A stretch of DNA of 64,000 nucleotides from Streptococcus sp. S5 (GCF_034134805.1 NZ_CP139419.1:1922001-1986000), one strand, 5' to 3'. Shown: positions 1 through 9,234, numbered from the stretch's first letter. The notes: a model not told the origin generated them from the sequence alone. Translations and numbers: made by a program.

Positions 1-1490
1 CAAGCGTTGAACTTTCCTTCTTTGATGATGCTTTAGTAGAAGCGGATGAAGAAGTCCTCGAACGCCTGGGGCAACTCCCTAACCTCACTTTTGCCATTCG
101 TCAGGCTAAAATTAAAAAAGCTCACTACTTGGGAGCTAATGTGGAAAAAACATTGACCAACCTGGGTGAAGTCTTCTACGGACCTCAAGACATCTATACC
201 AAGATGCGGGCAGGCGACTTTGAAATGGCTGATTTTGAAGTGGATGGAAAAGTTTACAAGAATAGCTTTGTTACCTATGAAAACTTCTACCAAAACCATG
301 AGAATGCAGAAGTTCGTGAAAAAGCCTTTCGTTCCTTCTCAGAAGGTCTCCGCAAGCACCAAAACACGGCTGCTGCTACCTATCTAGCTCAAGTCAAGTC
401 TGAAAAACTGATTGCAGATATGCGAGGCTACGACTCTGTCTTTGACTACCTCTTGGCTGAGCAGGAAGTGGATCGGGCCATGTTTGATCGTCAGATTGAC
501 CTGATCATGAAGGACTTTGCTCCAGTCGCTCAAAAATTCCTCAAACACGTGGCCAAGGTCAACGGCCTTGAAAAAATGACCTTTGCTGATTGGAAGTTGG
601 ATTTGGACAGCGCGCTCAACCCAGATGTCACCATTGATGATGCTTATGACTTGGTCATGAAATCTGTGGCACCTCTTGGAGAAGAATACTCCCGCGAAAT
701 TGCCCGCTACCAAACCGAACGCTGGGTCGATTTTGCAGCCAATGAAGGCAAGGATTCCGGTGGTTATGCCGCTGACCCATACCGTGTCCACCCTTATGTC
801 CTCATGAGCTGGACAGGACGGATGAGCGATGTCTACACCCTGATCCACGAAATCGGACACTCTGGTCAATTCATCTTCTCAGACAACAACCAAAGCTACT
901 TCAACGCCCACATGTCGACCTACTATGTGGAAGCTCCTTCTACCTTTAACGAGCTCCTCCTCAGCGACTATTTGGAACACCAGTTTGACGATCCTCGTCA
1001 AAAACGCTTTGCCTTGGCTCACCGTTTGACAGATACCTACTTCCACAACTTCATCACCCACTTGTTGGAAGCAGCCTTCCAACGCAAGGTTTACACCTTG
1101 ATTGAAGAAGGTGGCACCTTCGGTGCTAGCAAGCTCAATAGCATCATGAAGGAAGTCTTGACAGAATTCTGGGGAGACGCCGTTGAAATCGATGACGATG
1201 CAGCCTTGACCTGGATGCGTCAAAGCCACTACTACATGGGGCTTTACAGCTATACCTACTCAGCTGGCTTGGTTATCTCAACAGCGGGTTACCTGCATTT
1301 GAAGAGCTCCGAAAACGGAGCTAAAGATTGGCTAGACCTCCTTAAATCAGGTGGTAGCAAGACCCCACTTGAGTCAGCCATGATCATCGGAGCAGATATC
1401 TCAACTGACAAACCACTTCGCGATACCATCCAATTCCTTTCAGACACTGTGGATCAAATTATTGCTTACAGTGCAGAATTGGGAGAATAA
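1..1490 (+). CDS. pepF: oligoendopeptidase F, 3' part (5' end outside window)
   Basis: Zinc metallopeptidase of family M3 that cleaves oligopeptides in the cytoplasm, part of peptide nutrition. The frame is open from base 3 to the stop, about 495 residues, against roughly 600 for the family, so about 100 N-terminal residues lie outside. The HEIGH zinc motif is encoded near 847-861, and a downstream STFNELLL segment supplies the expected third ligand Glu. The TTG at 129 is not the start, since the upstream codons continue the protein (for example SVELSFFDDALVEADEE). It converges on trxA and shares the 1501-1535 terminator. Confidence 0.95.
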   Translation, partial: SVELSFFDDALVEADEEVLERLGQLPNLTFAIRQAKIKKAHYLGANVEKTLTNLGEVFYGPQDIYTKMRAGDFEMADFEVDGKVYKNSFVTYENFYQNHENAEVREKAFRSFSEGLRKHQNTAAATYLAQVKSEKLIADMRGYDSVFDYLLAEQEVDRAMFDRQIDLIMKDFAPVAQKFLKHVAKVNGLEKMTFADWKLDLDSALNPDVTIDDAYDLVMKSVAPLGEEYSREIARYQTERWVDFAANEGKDSGGYAADPYRVHPYVLMSWTGRMSDVYTLIHEIGHSGQFIFSDNNQSYFNAHMSTYYVEAPSTFNELLLSDYLEHQFDDPRQKRFALAHRLTDTYFHNFITHLLEAAFQRKVYTLIEEGGTFGASKLNSIMKEVLTEFWGDAVEIDDDAALTWMRQSHYYMGLYSYTYSAGLVISTAGYLHLKSSENGAKDWLDLLKSGGSKTPLESAMIIGADISTDKPLRDTIQFLSDTVDQIIAYSAELGE

Positions 1491-1500
1491 AATTCAAAAA

Positions 1501-1535
1501 AAGCTAAAGAAGGTTCATTCTTCTTTAGCTTTTTT
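1501..1535. terminator. bidirectional terminator between pepF and trxA
   Basis: A perfect 12-bp stem (1501-1512 with 1520-1531) and a 7-nt loop, flanked by A-rich and T-rich tracts, lies between convergent genes. Confidence 0.9.
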
Positions 1536-1540
1536 GCTTT

Positions 1541-1855
1541 TTAACTCAACTCAGCCACAATGGCCTTAATTTGTGCTGCGGTATGCACTCCTGCTACTTG
1601 TTTAACAACCTGCCCATCTTTTTTAAAGAGCAAGGTTGGGATGGACATAATGCCGAAAGCACGCGCTGTTTCTGGATTTTCATCCACGTCCATTTTTAGG
1701 ATTTTTAACTCATCTTCCGAAAGTTCTTCCGATAATTTTTCTAAAATAGGAGCTTGCATGCGACATGGACCACACCAGGTTGCCCAAAAGTCTACCAAGA
1801 CCAAGCCTTCTTTGGTTTCTGCTTCAAATGTTGCGTCTGTAATTGCTTTTGCCAT
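1541..1855 (-). CDS. trxA: thioredoxin
   Basis: Cytoplasmic disulfide reductase of 104 residues, the usual length. The WCGPC active site lies near residues 28-32 in the context FWATWCGPCRMQAP, and the cis-proline segment IMSIPTLLFKKDG is present, so the fold and redox centre are intact. GGAG precedes the ATG. It lies 12 bp behind the DUF4649 gene and is probably cotranscribed with it from the 2124-2152 promoter. Confidence 0.97.
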   Translation of the reverse strand: MAKAITDATFEAETKEGLVLVDFWATWCGPCRMQAPILEKLSEELSEDELKILKMDVDENPETARAFGIMSIPTLLFKKDGQVVKQVAGVHTAAQIKAIVAELS

Positions 1856-1867
1856 TTTCTTTCTCCT

Positions 1868-2092
1868 TTAGTTTTGGTACTGCGTCAAATCTTGCTTCAT
1901 CAAATAGAAGAAGACATCTCCGTAAGTCCCTTGGTAATCCAATTCATACCCATTATAGGTCAGTTTCACAACAGGATAAAAATCTGCTACCCCAATCAAG
2001 CAGGCTTGTTGGGAGCGTTCAAACTCTTCGTAGGAATCAAAATGCATGACTCTTTCTTGTTTTGCACCGTCTAGATATGTAATTTCAATCAT
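1868..2092 (-). CDS. DUF4649 family small protein
   Basis: A 74-residue protein that I recognise as the streptococcal DUF4649 family, which is often found beside trxA (and mutS2, not present here). It begins MIEITYLDGAKQERVM and is rich in aromatic and acidic residues, with no signal peptide or membrane segment, so it is presumably cytosolic. Its role is unknown. It is the first gene of a two-gene unit with trxA, and AGAGG precedes its ATG. Confidence 0.8.
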   Translation of the reverse strand: MIEITYLDGAKQERVMHFDSYEEFERSQQACLIGVADFYPVVKLTYNGYELDYQGTYGDVFFYLMKQDLTQYQN

Positions 2093-2123
2093 ATCGATAA
2101 CCTCTATTTCTTATGATGCATCA

Positions 2124-2152
2124 ATTGTAACTCTAGATATTACATCTGTCAA
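2124..2152 (-). promoter_or_regulatory. promoter of DUF4649-trxA
   Basis: On the minus strand: TTGACA (2147-2152), 17-bp spacer, TACAAT (2124-2129), about 35 bp before the DUF4649 start. Confidence 0.85.
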
Positions 2153-2201
2153 ACAAAACGACTTCCTCAGAATGATGGATCTTGTTCGATAAGGAAAAGA
2201 C

Positions 2202-2236
2202 AAGAAAACAGCCCCCTGAATCCAGAGAGCTGTTTT
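2202..2236 (-). terminator. terminator of rpsO
   Basis: The stem AAAACAGC (2229-2236 read on minus) pairs with GCTGTTTT (2205-2212), with a further weak inner stem; a T-rich stretch follows. The roughly 100 bases between it and the rpsO stop hold no convincing ORF. Confidence 0.75.
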
Positions 2237-2343
2237 GAGCTCGGGCTAAAATCCTAGTGAAAAAGATGAAACTCCTTGTGTTCATCGAACACTGTGTCGT
2301 TTCCCTATTTTCATACGGATTTTTGGCGCCCTTAGCATCATGA

Positions 2344-2613
2344 TTAACGACGAAGTCCAAGAGAGTTGATCAACTCACGGTAACGGTTAACGTCGTTTGT
2401 ACGAAGGTAAGCCAACAAGTTACGACGGCGACCGATTTTCTTCATCAAACCACGGTAAGTAGCGTGGTCTTTTTTGTGTTGTTTGATGTGTTCGTTCAAG
2501 TGGTTGATTTCCCAAGTAAGGACAGCAACTTGTACTTCTACTGAACCAGTGTCACCTTCGTGACGTGCGTATTGTGCAATGATTTCATTTTTTTTCTCTT
2601 TTGAGATTGCCAT
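2344..2613 (-). CDS. rpsO: 30S ribosomal protein S15
   Basis: Primary 16S rRNA-binding protein of the 30S platform, 89 residues, the standard length. It starts [20 protein letters not shown] and has the S15 core [14 protein letters not shown] and [11 protein letters not shown] longer reading from 2673 would add 20 residues absent from the family; the ATG at 2613 is preceded by AAGGAG. It is transcribed alone from the 2704-2732 promoter with a leader of about 85 nt, in which S15 autoregulation by RNA structure would be possible but was not demonstrated. Confidence 0.97.
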   Translation of the reverse strand: MAISKEKKNEIIAQYARHEGDTGSVEVQVAVLTWEINHLNEHIKQHKKDHATYRGLMKKIGRRRNLLAYLRTNDVNRYRELINSLGLRR

Positions 2614-2703
2614 GATAAGCTCCTTTTCTTTATGCTCTATCCGAGTGGCAGGTTTGGCATATCCTGCTACCAAGAAAGAGTTAGTTGTCTATTCGACCTT
2701 CTT

Positions 2704-2732
2704 ATTCTACCAAGATTTCATCTTTCTGTCAA
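2704..2732 (-). promoter_or_regulatory. promoter of rpsO
   Basis: Minus strand: TTGACA (2727-2732), 17-bp spacer, TAGAAT (2704-2709). Near-consensus, as expected for a ribosomal protein gene. Confidence 0.9.
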
Positions 2733-2830
2733 ACACTTATGTTTCCTTTAAGAGGACCTTTTCTCTTTTCTAAAAAAACCTTGGGAATTTGGACGGTTTG
2801 ATGGATCATTCTTCAAACAACTTATTCAAA

Positions 2831-3006
2831 AGAGAGTGGGACAGAAATCGGTAATTCGTTAGAATTTGATTTCGTCGTCCCACCTCCGCACAGTTGAGTA
2901 GGGCTGTAAAAGCTGATGAAATCAGCGTAGTAGAGCCCACTCAACCACTGCGTCTTGCTCGACAATCCAAAAATAATTGAGAGGCTAGGACTTTTGTCCC
3001 AGCCTC
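2831..3006 (-). repeat. 176-bp interspersed intergenic repeat, copy 1
   Basis: One of three almost identical 176-bp elements (others at 5895 and 12519), all in the same orientation, each starting within about 25 bp of the stop codon of a minus-strand gene. On the minus strand it opens with a hairpin (stem GAGGCT-x-GGAC, loop of 4, 2981-3006), followed by a longer stem GGTTGAGT/ACTCAACT, and ends in ACCGATTTCTGTCCCACTC. It also carries a 47-codon open frame from a TTG, probably incidental. The hairpin may end transcription of the adhesin gene. Confidence 0.85.
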
Positions 3007-3022
3007 TTTATCGGTATGAAGC

Positions 3023-5710
3023 TTATTTCTCTTTCCGTTTACCACGCAAGAGCAAAGCCAAAGCAAAAATTGCTAAGAGTGCACCGAGTATGGTCAACCC
3101 GTAAGCAACAACTTCACCAGTTGATGGAAGAATTTTTTTCTTTCCTTCTTTTGGTGTAGTTGGAATTTCTGGTTTTTCCGGTGTGCTTGGCGGCGTTGTT
3201 GGTGGTGTTGTTGGTGGTGTCGTCGGTGGAGTTGTTGGCGGTGTCGTTGGTGGGGTTGTAGGCGGAGTCGCTGGCGGTGTGCCTGGTGGTGTGGTAGGAG
3301 GTGTTGTTGGTGGCGTATGACGGTTGGTTACCGTGAAACCATCAATGTTGCTTGTATAACCTGCTACTGGATCCTCTGTAATCGTGTAGGCAATCTTCTT
3401 ACCTTCCTTGTATACAGGTAGATCCGTGAAGCTTGCCTGCCAATTATCAGTAGCTGTGATTTCTTTTACAGCTACTTCTTGACCATCCGCAAGGAGACGA
3501 ACTGTGATTTTTTCAGGACGAAGACCATCTTTATTGTCTGCATCATCCCAGATCTTCTTGACCGCTACTTCTGTTATTTCTGGTGTGCGGCTATTGGTAA
3601 TCACTACATTTCCCTTGTTACTGTCATCGACCGTACTAGTATAGCCTTTGACTGTTCCAACTTCTTTCACTAGGTACTGAATCTCTTTGCCTTTCGCTTT
3701 TAGAGGCAAATTGCTAAAGGTATGGGTCCAGTTATTTTTAGCAGAAAGTTCCACTTCTTTTCCTTGAGCTTTGCCATCTGCATAGAGCTGTACCTTAATG
3801 GCGCTTGGACGTTTGCCATCTTGGTCATTGTTGTCTTCCCAACGTTTTGTAACAGTAGCGCTGGTTTTACCTGGCTTGTAGCTATTGGTAATGGTTGTTC
3901 CATCAATCGCAGCAGAGTAATTGGCTACTGTGTCTTCTGTGACTGTGTAGACAATTTGTTTGCCGTGATTGTATTTTGGAAGATTGGTAAAGACTGTCTT
4001 CCAATCAGTTGCTGCACTTAGCTCTTGGCTAGCTACTTCTGTACCATCTGCAAGGAGACGAACAGTAACCTTGTCAGGACGAACACCATCTTGATTATCA
4101 TTGTCTTTCCAAATCTTCGTTACTGGAATTTCAACAACTTCTGGTGTACGAGTGTTGGTAATATTGGTTCCCTCAATAGTTGTTTCATAACCTTCGACAG
4201 GTTCTTCTGAAATAGTGTAGGCAATGACATTACCAGCATCATCGACCACATCGAGATTATCAAAATGATAGGCCCACGTTCCTGTAGCATCTGGTTTCAC
4301 TTCTTTAGAAGCGACTTTGACACCATTTGCTAGGAGATTGACTGTGATTTTTGACGGACGCTTGCCATCTTGGTTATCATTATCATTCCATGTCTTTTGG
4401 CCAGAGACACTTGTTTTTTCTTTTTGGTTCACAACATCACGAGAAATCGCAAGGTCATTTCCAAAATCGTCCTTGCTGATCTTGATAGGTTCTTTAGAGA
4501 GAACATAGCCTGTTGGAGCCTTGATCTCTTGAACTGTATAAGCCTGCTTGATCAAGCCCGTAATAGTGCCTATTCCATCCTCATTAGTTTCGATGGTTCC
4601 AACTTGCTCTCCTGTATCATCTGCCGTCACAGCAAAGACGGCACCTGCAAGCGCTTGGCCATTTTCACCTTTTTTATGAATGGTGAATGAGTACTTCTCA
4701 CCATTGAAGTGTCCATCAAAGAACTGATACAGAATGTCTGCTACCTTATTTTGCTCCTTGATTTCTGTAGCTGTCATGCTAGCATTGTTTTTAAAGGATG
4801 TATTGATGGCTGGGACCTTGTCCAAATAGACATCATAGCGAATCGTCATTCCTTGTTCTGGAGCTAGATCTCCAATATGAACCGTTAGAGATTGACCATC
4901 AGCACTGACAACAGGGGAATAATTTTTCGTGACATTTGTGGTGTCTCGTAAATGATAAGCCCCATCTTCATCACTAACCTGCCAAGTTCCTGTATGGATG
5001 TTAACAGAATCTGCCTTGATCTTCCCATCTGTAAAGGCCAAGTGGTCTTTGATATCAATATTATGAAGGGCTGTGTGGCCTTGATTGATATTCAAGGTAT
5101 AGGTCAATTTTAATTTATCATCTGAATTGGTCCAACCCCACTTGCTAAAGACTTCTGGAGTAGGAGGATTCTCACCTGGATTGACCCCTTTGTAATCGAT
5201 ATTCCCACCTGGAATCACATCTTTACCGATTTTAAGTTTGAATTCAAGTGTCTTTTGTCCTTTGACAACTTGGTGGTCTACACGCGCAAAGAAACGCAGT
5301 TTCCCTGTCACATTGGCCATTCTTTCAGGATAGTCCGTATAGGTCACTGTAATCTTTTTTCTTTGATCATCTACCGTTGCTGTCGCAACTTTTTGACCAC
5401 TTGGATCCAGCAGGTCAATGGTGTCCGTTTCAAAGACCTTAAAGCCATCTCCAAGTTGGATAACGGTCTGATCTCCCTTTTTTACACGTCCATTCGGCAA
5501 CACAAAGTTTGCTTCAACTTGAAAACTCTCCCAAACACCGAGTGGATCTGTAATCGCTCCACCAGTTGATTTCGAGATGTTTACAGATGTCACAACATCA
5601 TTGATCGTATCTGCATGGACTTTAGCTGGACTATTGGGTTTGGCAAATCCTAAAGCCGCTAGTAAAAATAGGGCAACTGTTGTCACAACAGAATAGAGCC
5701 ACTTTTTCAT
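3023..5710 (-). CDS. LPSTG-anchored Cna-type surface adhesin
   Basis: Cell-wall protein of 895 residues, probably an MSCRAMM-like adhesin. An N-terminal signal peptide (about 1-34) is followed by an immunoglobulin-like adhesin region (about 35-340), a SpaA-type prealbumin domain (about 345-430, with GAVFAVT and GYVLSKEPI), four CnaB repeats beginning near 432, 523, 614 and 711 (each with K.W.D...DG.RP and a Y.I/V.E.P motif), a Pro/Thr stalk (799-841) and an LPSTG sortase signal at 861-865 with a hydrophobic segment and basic tail. The CnaB domains likely form internal isopeptide bonds. The ligand is unknown; the N-terminal half suggests collagen or another matrix protein, but that is inference. 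It is monocistronic, with its own promoter upstream. Confidence 0.92.
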   Translation of the reverse strand: MKKWLYSVVTTVALFLLAALGFAKPNSPAKVHADTINDVVTSVNISKSTGGAITDPLGVWESFQVEANFVLPNGRVKKGDQTVIQLGDGFKVFETDTIDLLDPSGQKVATATVDDQRKKITVTYTDYPERMANVTGKLRFFARVDHQVVKGQKTLEFKLKIGKDVIPGGNIDYKGVNPGENPPTPEVFSKWGWTNSDDKLKLTYTLNINQGHTALHNIDIKDHLAFTDGKIKADSVNIHTGTWQVSDEDGAYHLRDTTNVTKNYSPVVSADGQSLTVHIGDLAPEQGMTIRYDVYLDKVPAINTSFKNNASMTATEIKEQNKVADILYQFFDGHFNGEKYSFTIHKKGENGQALAGAVFAVTADDTGEQVGTIETNEDGIGTITGLIKQAYTVQEIKAPTGYVLSKEPIKISKDDFGNDLAISRDVVNQKEKTSVSGQKTWNDNDNQDGKRPSKITVNLLANGVKVASKEVKPDATGTWAYHFDNLDVVDDAGNVIAYTISEEPVEGYETTIEGTNITNTRTPEVVEIPVTKIWKDNDNQDGVRPDKVTVRLLADGTEVASQELSAATDWKTVFTNLPKYNHGKQIVYTVTEDTVANYSAAIDGTTITNSYKPGKTSATVTKRWEDNNDQDGKRPSAIKVQLYADGKAQGKEVELSAKNNWTHTFSNLPLKAKGKEIQYLVKEVGTVKGYTSTVDDSNKGNVVITNSRTPEITEVAVKKIWDDADNKDGLRPEKITVRLLADGQEVAVKEITATDNWQASFTDLPVYKEGKKIAYTITEDPVAGYTSNIDGFTVTNRHTPPTTPPTTPPGTPPATPPTTPPTTPPTTPPTTPPTTPPTTPPSTPEKPEIPTTPKEGKKKILPSTGEVVAYGLTILGALLAIFALALLLRGKRKEK
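3188..3316 (-). repeat. 12-bp coding tandem repeat (TTPP stalk)
   Basis: Ten 4-residue units (TTPP, with one GTPP and one ATPP) encode the wall-spanning stalk of the adhesin. The copy number may vary between strains by slippage; codon use differs between units. Confidence 0.9.
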
Positions 5711-5809
5711 AAACGATTTTTCTCCTTTTTCTACGTTTACTAGATAAGGTATGTGAGTCGAAAAATTATCACTACATATTGTGATTTTTTACACAACCTA
5801 TCTTTTTTC

Positions 5810-5838
5810 ATTATAATCGATTTACTTTGAGAAGACAA
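5810..5838 (-). promoter_or_regulatory. promoter of the LPSTG adhesin gene
   Basis: Minus strand: TTGTCT (5833-5838), 17-bp spacer, TATAAT (5810-5815), about 100 bp before the ATG. The intervening leader contains the inverted repeat ATCACAATATGTAGTGAT near 5765-5790, a possible operator or RNA hairpin. Confidence 0.75.
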
Positions 5839-5894
5839 GCTATTATATATGCTTTTTTGTATTTTAAGTACATTTTTTTGATACAAAGAAAAAT

Positions 5895-6070
5895 AGAGAG
5901 TGGGACAGAAATCGGTAATTCGTTAGAATTCGATTTCGTCGTCCCACCTCCGCACAGTTGAGTAGGGCTATAAAAGCTGATGAAATCAGCGTAGTAGAGC
6001 CCACTCAACCACTGCGTCTTGCTCGACAATCAAAAGACAATTGAGAGGCTAGGACTTTTGTCCCAGCCTC
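5895..6070 (-). repeat. 176-bp interspersed intergenic repeat, copy 2
   Basis: Same length and orientation as copy 1, with only scattered substitutions. It begins 12 bp past the stop of rsuA; its hairpin (6045-6070) is placed to act as the terminator of the MFS-rsuA unit. Confidence 0.85.
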
Positions 6071-6082
6071 TTGGTTTTTTTC

Positions 6083-6811
6083 TTATAAGGGAACTCCGAA
6101 GACCTCTAGGGACTTGAGTTCAGAAGGATGGAGTCTCCGCCATTCTCCCAATTGAAGAGTCGGATCTAGCGTTAGAGGACCCATTGAGATCCGCTCTAAA
6201 TCCACCACTTCCTTGCCACAGGCAGCGACCATGCGCTTGACCTGATGAAATTTTCCTTCAGCGATTTCGATTTCGACGTAGGAGCTGGCATTTGCCTCAT
6301 TCACCTCTAAGATCTGTAATCTCGCAGGCAAAGTCGTGAAGTCTTTGAGGGCAATGCCTGCTTCAAAACGGGCTACATCTACCTCATCCATGATCCCAGC
6401 CACCTGGGCACAGTAGATCTTCGACACATGCTTCTTCGGCGAAAGCATGGCATGAGCAAGCTTGCCATTATTGGTCAAAAGGAGCAAGCCATGGGTATCG
6501 ATATCTAGGCGCCCGACAGGAAAGACTTCCTTGTGACGGGCTGTCTCATCCAATAGATCTAGCACAGTTTGGTGGTGATCATCTTCAGTCGCTGAGATGA
6601 CTCCAGCTGGTTTATTAAGCAGATAATACACAAAGGTTTCATGGACCAGATTTTCCCCCATAAAGGTCACCTGATCCTTGGCTGGATCAATCTGAAGTTT
6701 CCCTGCTGTCTCTTTTTTTCCATTTACTGCAATTTTCTTTTGCTTGAGGAGTTGCTTGACCTCGGTCCTACTCCCCACACCACAATCTACTAAAAATTTG
6801 TCTAAGCGCAT
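6083..6811 (-). CDS. rsuA: 16S rRNA pseudouridine synthase, RsuA type
   Basis: Converts a uridine of 16S rRNA (U516 in E. coli numbering) to pseudouridine. The 242-residue product has an N-terminal S4 RNA-binding domain (MRLDKFLVDCGVGSRTEV) and the catalytic motif GRLDIDTHGLLLLTNNG with its Asp near residue 103; the segment LSPKKHVSKIY favours RsuA over RluB. A frame from 6841 would add ten residues, but the ATG at 6811 begins the canonical S4 domain. Its start overlaps the end of the MFS gene by about 10 bp, indicating translational coupling. Confidence 0.85.
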   Translation of the reverse strand: MRLDKFLVDCGVGSRTEVKQLLKQKKIAVNGKKETAGKLQIDPAKDQVTFMGENLVHETFVYYLLNKPAGVISATEDDHHQTVLDLLDETARHKEVFPVGRLDIDTHGLLLLTNNGKLAHAMLSPKKHVSKIYCAQVAGIMDEVDVARFEAGIALKDFTTLPARLQILEVNEANASSYVEIEIAEGKFHQVKRMVAACGKEVVDLERISMGPLTLDPTLQLGEWRRLHPSELKSLEVFGVPL

Positions 6812-7965
6812 GATGTCTTCCCACCCTTTCGCACAATCCAAAGGCCAAAAAAGGAAACCAGGATCATGAGGATACCAGAAAATCCAAAAATAAAGGCAGG
6901 AGTTGAGGAAACAGTTCCTAAGAGGCTGAGAACAAAGGTCGTCGCGATCGAACCTGCACTACACCCCAAAATCGCAATGGAAGTTGCCTGACTTAGTACT
7001 CCAGCAGGCATCTGATCAGATATGACATTAAAAACAGTTGTGAGAGCTACACTATAGGCAAAGCCTGCAAGGACGGTCACAATGGCAAGCATCCAGAGAT
7101 TGGCAGAAAGCCCGATCAACATTTGGGTCAAGCCATAGGCCACTCCCGAAACGAGCAACAAGCGATCGCGGAAGAGCTGGGTCAAGGGTGAGAAGGCTAA
7201 TCCTGCAAGGATCCCGACAAATTGCATAGCTGCTAAAATAAGCCCTGCAGTTTGGGCAGTGCCATGCCCAACTTGCTCCACCACACTTGGAATCCGAACG
7301 GTGATCATGACATTAGATAAGACGATCGACGCCGCAACAACAGCTAAGCCTAGTGCCGTCCGCCATTGACCAGCTGTCATCTGATCATTCCGATGTTTCT
7401 CCTCTACACCAACTGTTTTCGAACTATATGGCACAAATAAGAGATACAAAAGTAAGATTGGAATACTGATACCGTAGACGAGAAAGGCAGCCTGCCAGCC
7501 AAAGCGAATCAAGAGACTCACTCCAAAGGTCAAAACAGCTGTCCCAACAACCTCTGCAGAACCCCGAATGCCAAGTGTTTGGACACGTTCTTTTCCTTTA
7601 TAGCGCTCACTGATAATGGCAATGGCAGAAACATTGAGCAAGCCAACCGCCATCCCGAAAATAATCCGAGACAAAAAGACAACAGGATAAGCGGGACTGA
7701 TTAAGGGAATAAAGCCGCATAGAGCATAAGCAACTAAGCCTGTCACAATCATCTGACGCTCTGAAAATAGGCGTCCAATCCATTTATTGAAGATGAGTGA
7801 AACCATGATCCCGGCAGAAGGAAGCGAGACCAAGAGCTCAATCATGCTGTGAGGAATTCCCTTGTAATAGGCAAACATGGCCGACTGCGCACTCGAAATC
7901 GAAAACGAGGTCGTCAAAATAAATGAAAGAGCGAGAATACTCACTTTCTCCATGATTTTTTTCAT
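6802..7965 (-). CDS. MFS transporter, copy A
   Basis: Twelve-helix major facilitator permease of 387 residues in the cytoplasmic membrane. The loop 2-3 motif appears as KWIGRLFSERQMIV and the loop after helix 4 as SERYKGKERVQTLGIRGSAEVVG, the latter nearly shared with the paralog at 8071. The substrate cannot be read from the sequence; a drug or metabolite exporter of the YfmO/YttB kind is possible. It overlaps rsuA and is probably cotranscribed with it. A terminator separates it from the upstream paralog, so each copy has its own transcription; a possible promoter TTGCGT-18-TATTAT lies near 8010-8040. Confidence 0.85.
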   Translation of the reverse strand: MKKIMEKVSILALSFILTTSFSISSAQSAMFAYYKGIPHSMIELLVSLPSAGIMVSLIFNKWIGRLFSERQMIVTGLVAYALCGFIPLISPAYPVVFLSRIIFGMAVGLLNVSAIAIISERYKGKERVQTLGIRGSAEVVGTAVLTFGVSLLIRFGWQAAFLVYGISIPILLLYLLFVPYSSKTVGVEEKHRNDQMTAGQWRTALGLAVVAASIVLSNVMITVRIPSVVEQVGHGTAQTAGLILAAMQFVGILAGLAFSPLTQLFRDRLLLVSGVAYGLTQMLIGLSANLWMLAIVTVLAGFAYSVALTTVFNVISDQMPAGVLSQATSIAILGCSAGSIATTFVLSLLGTVSSTPAFIFGFSGILMILVSFFGLWIVRKGGKTSCA

Positions 7966-8046
7966 TATTCTATCCTTTAAACTAATCTTTTTTTCACACT
8001 CCTCCTATAATAACACGAGCTAGTGACAGGACGCAATAGATTGAAT

Positions 8047-8079
8047 TAAAAAAACGAAATGATTTCTCCATCATTTCGT
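8047..8079 (-). terminator. terminator overlapping the end of MFS copy B
   Basis: A perfect 10-bp stem (8054-8063 with 8070-8079), with a run of T on the minus strand. The right arm includes the last codons and the stop of the MFS gene. Confidence 0.9.
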
Positions 8080-9234
8080 TCGTGCTAACAATTGTGAGGC
8101 AAAAACTCCCGTTAGGACCATCAAAGCACCAATCCAGACAAAGAGCAGGTTATTAGAGGGAGCTAGTGGCGTCACCAACTGGATGAAGAAAGAAGAGAGG
8201 GCTGATCCGAGATTGCAGCCGATCAAGACCAGCGAGGTCGCAAGGTTCAGGAGATTGGTCGGGATTTTTTCAGATAGGTGATAGAAGATACTGGTGACTC
8301 CCGTACTGTAAGTAAATCCGGCTAAGAGGGTTCCTAGAACCAAGCTCCACAGCTGTCCGGACAAGCCAATCAAAGCCAGAGCTAGACCGAAACCAATGCA
8401 CATGATCATGAGCAAGTTCTTTTTGAAAACATGTGTCAAACTGGCAAAGCCTACCCCTGCTACAATCCCTGTTAATTGCATCAGACTCAAGACGGTTCCA
8501 GCTGTTGTCGCCGTTCCCATACGAGCGTCAACAATGATATCCGGCACGCGCAGGCTAATGATGGAATTGAAACAAATGATGATACCAGCAATCACGGCTA
8601 GCATTAGACTAAAACGCCATTGAGGAGAGCGAAGGCGGACGGATCCTGACTTTTTCACCTTCAAGCTAGCCTGTTTTTTCTCCTTAGGATAAGGGACAAA
8701 AAGGATATAGAGGAGTAAAATCAAGTAACCACCACCATATACGGCAAAGATCGCTGGCCAGCCTAGGGGTAAGAGTTGTCCCACCATAAAGGTCAAGATG
8801 GCAGAGCCCACCACTTCAGCAGATCCCCGATAGCCCAGCATCCGAGTCTTGTCATTGCCCGAGTAGCGCTCACTGATAATCGAAATAGCCTTGGCATTGA
8901 TCATTCCTGTCCCCAAACCAAAAACCAAACGACTCAGAAAGATGAGAGGATAGTCCTGCACAACCAAAGGCAAGAGGCCACTAGTTGAAAAGAGCAAAAG
9001 TCCTGCGACAATCATCTGGCGCTCACTCATCCACCGCTCGATCAGGCTATTTAAAAAGAGCATGGCCACAACCGCAAAGGCCGGCAGGGAAACCAAGAGT
9101 TCCACCTGGCCTGCTGAATATCCAAATTGGCTAAAATAGGCCTTCATAGCTGGCAAACCGGCTGTAATTGAAAAAGATGAGATCAGCATGAGCGACAAGC
9201 TCAAGAGACTGATTCTTTCCATTGTTTTTTTCAT
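8071..9234 (-). CDS. MFS transporter, copy B
   Basis: Second 387-residue MFS permease, clearly paralogous to the one at 6802: same length, similar N-terminus (MKKTMERISLLSLSLML) and the shared ISERYSGNDKTRMLGYRGSAEVVG-type loop (written here in part). The pair therefore looks like a tandem duplication followed by divergence. It is divergently transcribed from the Crp/Fnr regulator at 9380 with a 145-bp shared region, which suggests that regulator controls it. AGGAAA precedes the ATG. Substrate unknown. Confidence 0.85.
   Translation of the reverse strand: MKKTMERISLLSLSLMLISSFSITAGLPAMKAYFSQFGYSAGQVELLVSLPAFAVVAMLFLNSLIERWMSERQMIVAGLLLFSTSGLLPLVVQDYPLIFLSRLVFGLGTGMINAKAISIISERYSGNDKTRMLGYRGSAEVVGSAILTFMVGQLLPLGWPAIFAVYGGGYLILLLYILFVPYPKEKKQASLKVKKSGSVRLRSPQWRFSLMLAVIAGIIICFNSIISLRVPDIIVDARMGTATTAGTVLSLMQLTGIVAGVGFASLTHVFKKNLLMIMCIGFGLALALIGLSGQLWSLVLGTLLAGFTYSTGVTSIFYHLSEKIPTNLLNLATSLVLIGCNLGSALSSFFIQLVTPLAPSNNLLFVWIGALMVLTGVFASQLLARTK

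Noticed and set aside
384-1229. Long minus-strand frames under pepF
   Set aside because: Shadows of the pepF coding frame without ribosome sites or family resemblance.
2822-2965. Small protein encoded by the 176-bp repeat (frame from TTG, also in copies 2 and 3)
   Set aside because: No ribosome site, TTG start, and the frame is a by-product of repeat identity.
3188-3316. CRISPR-like array in the 12-bp repeats
   Set aside because: The repeats are in frame and encode the TTPP stalk; there are no spacers.
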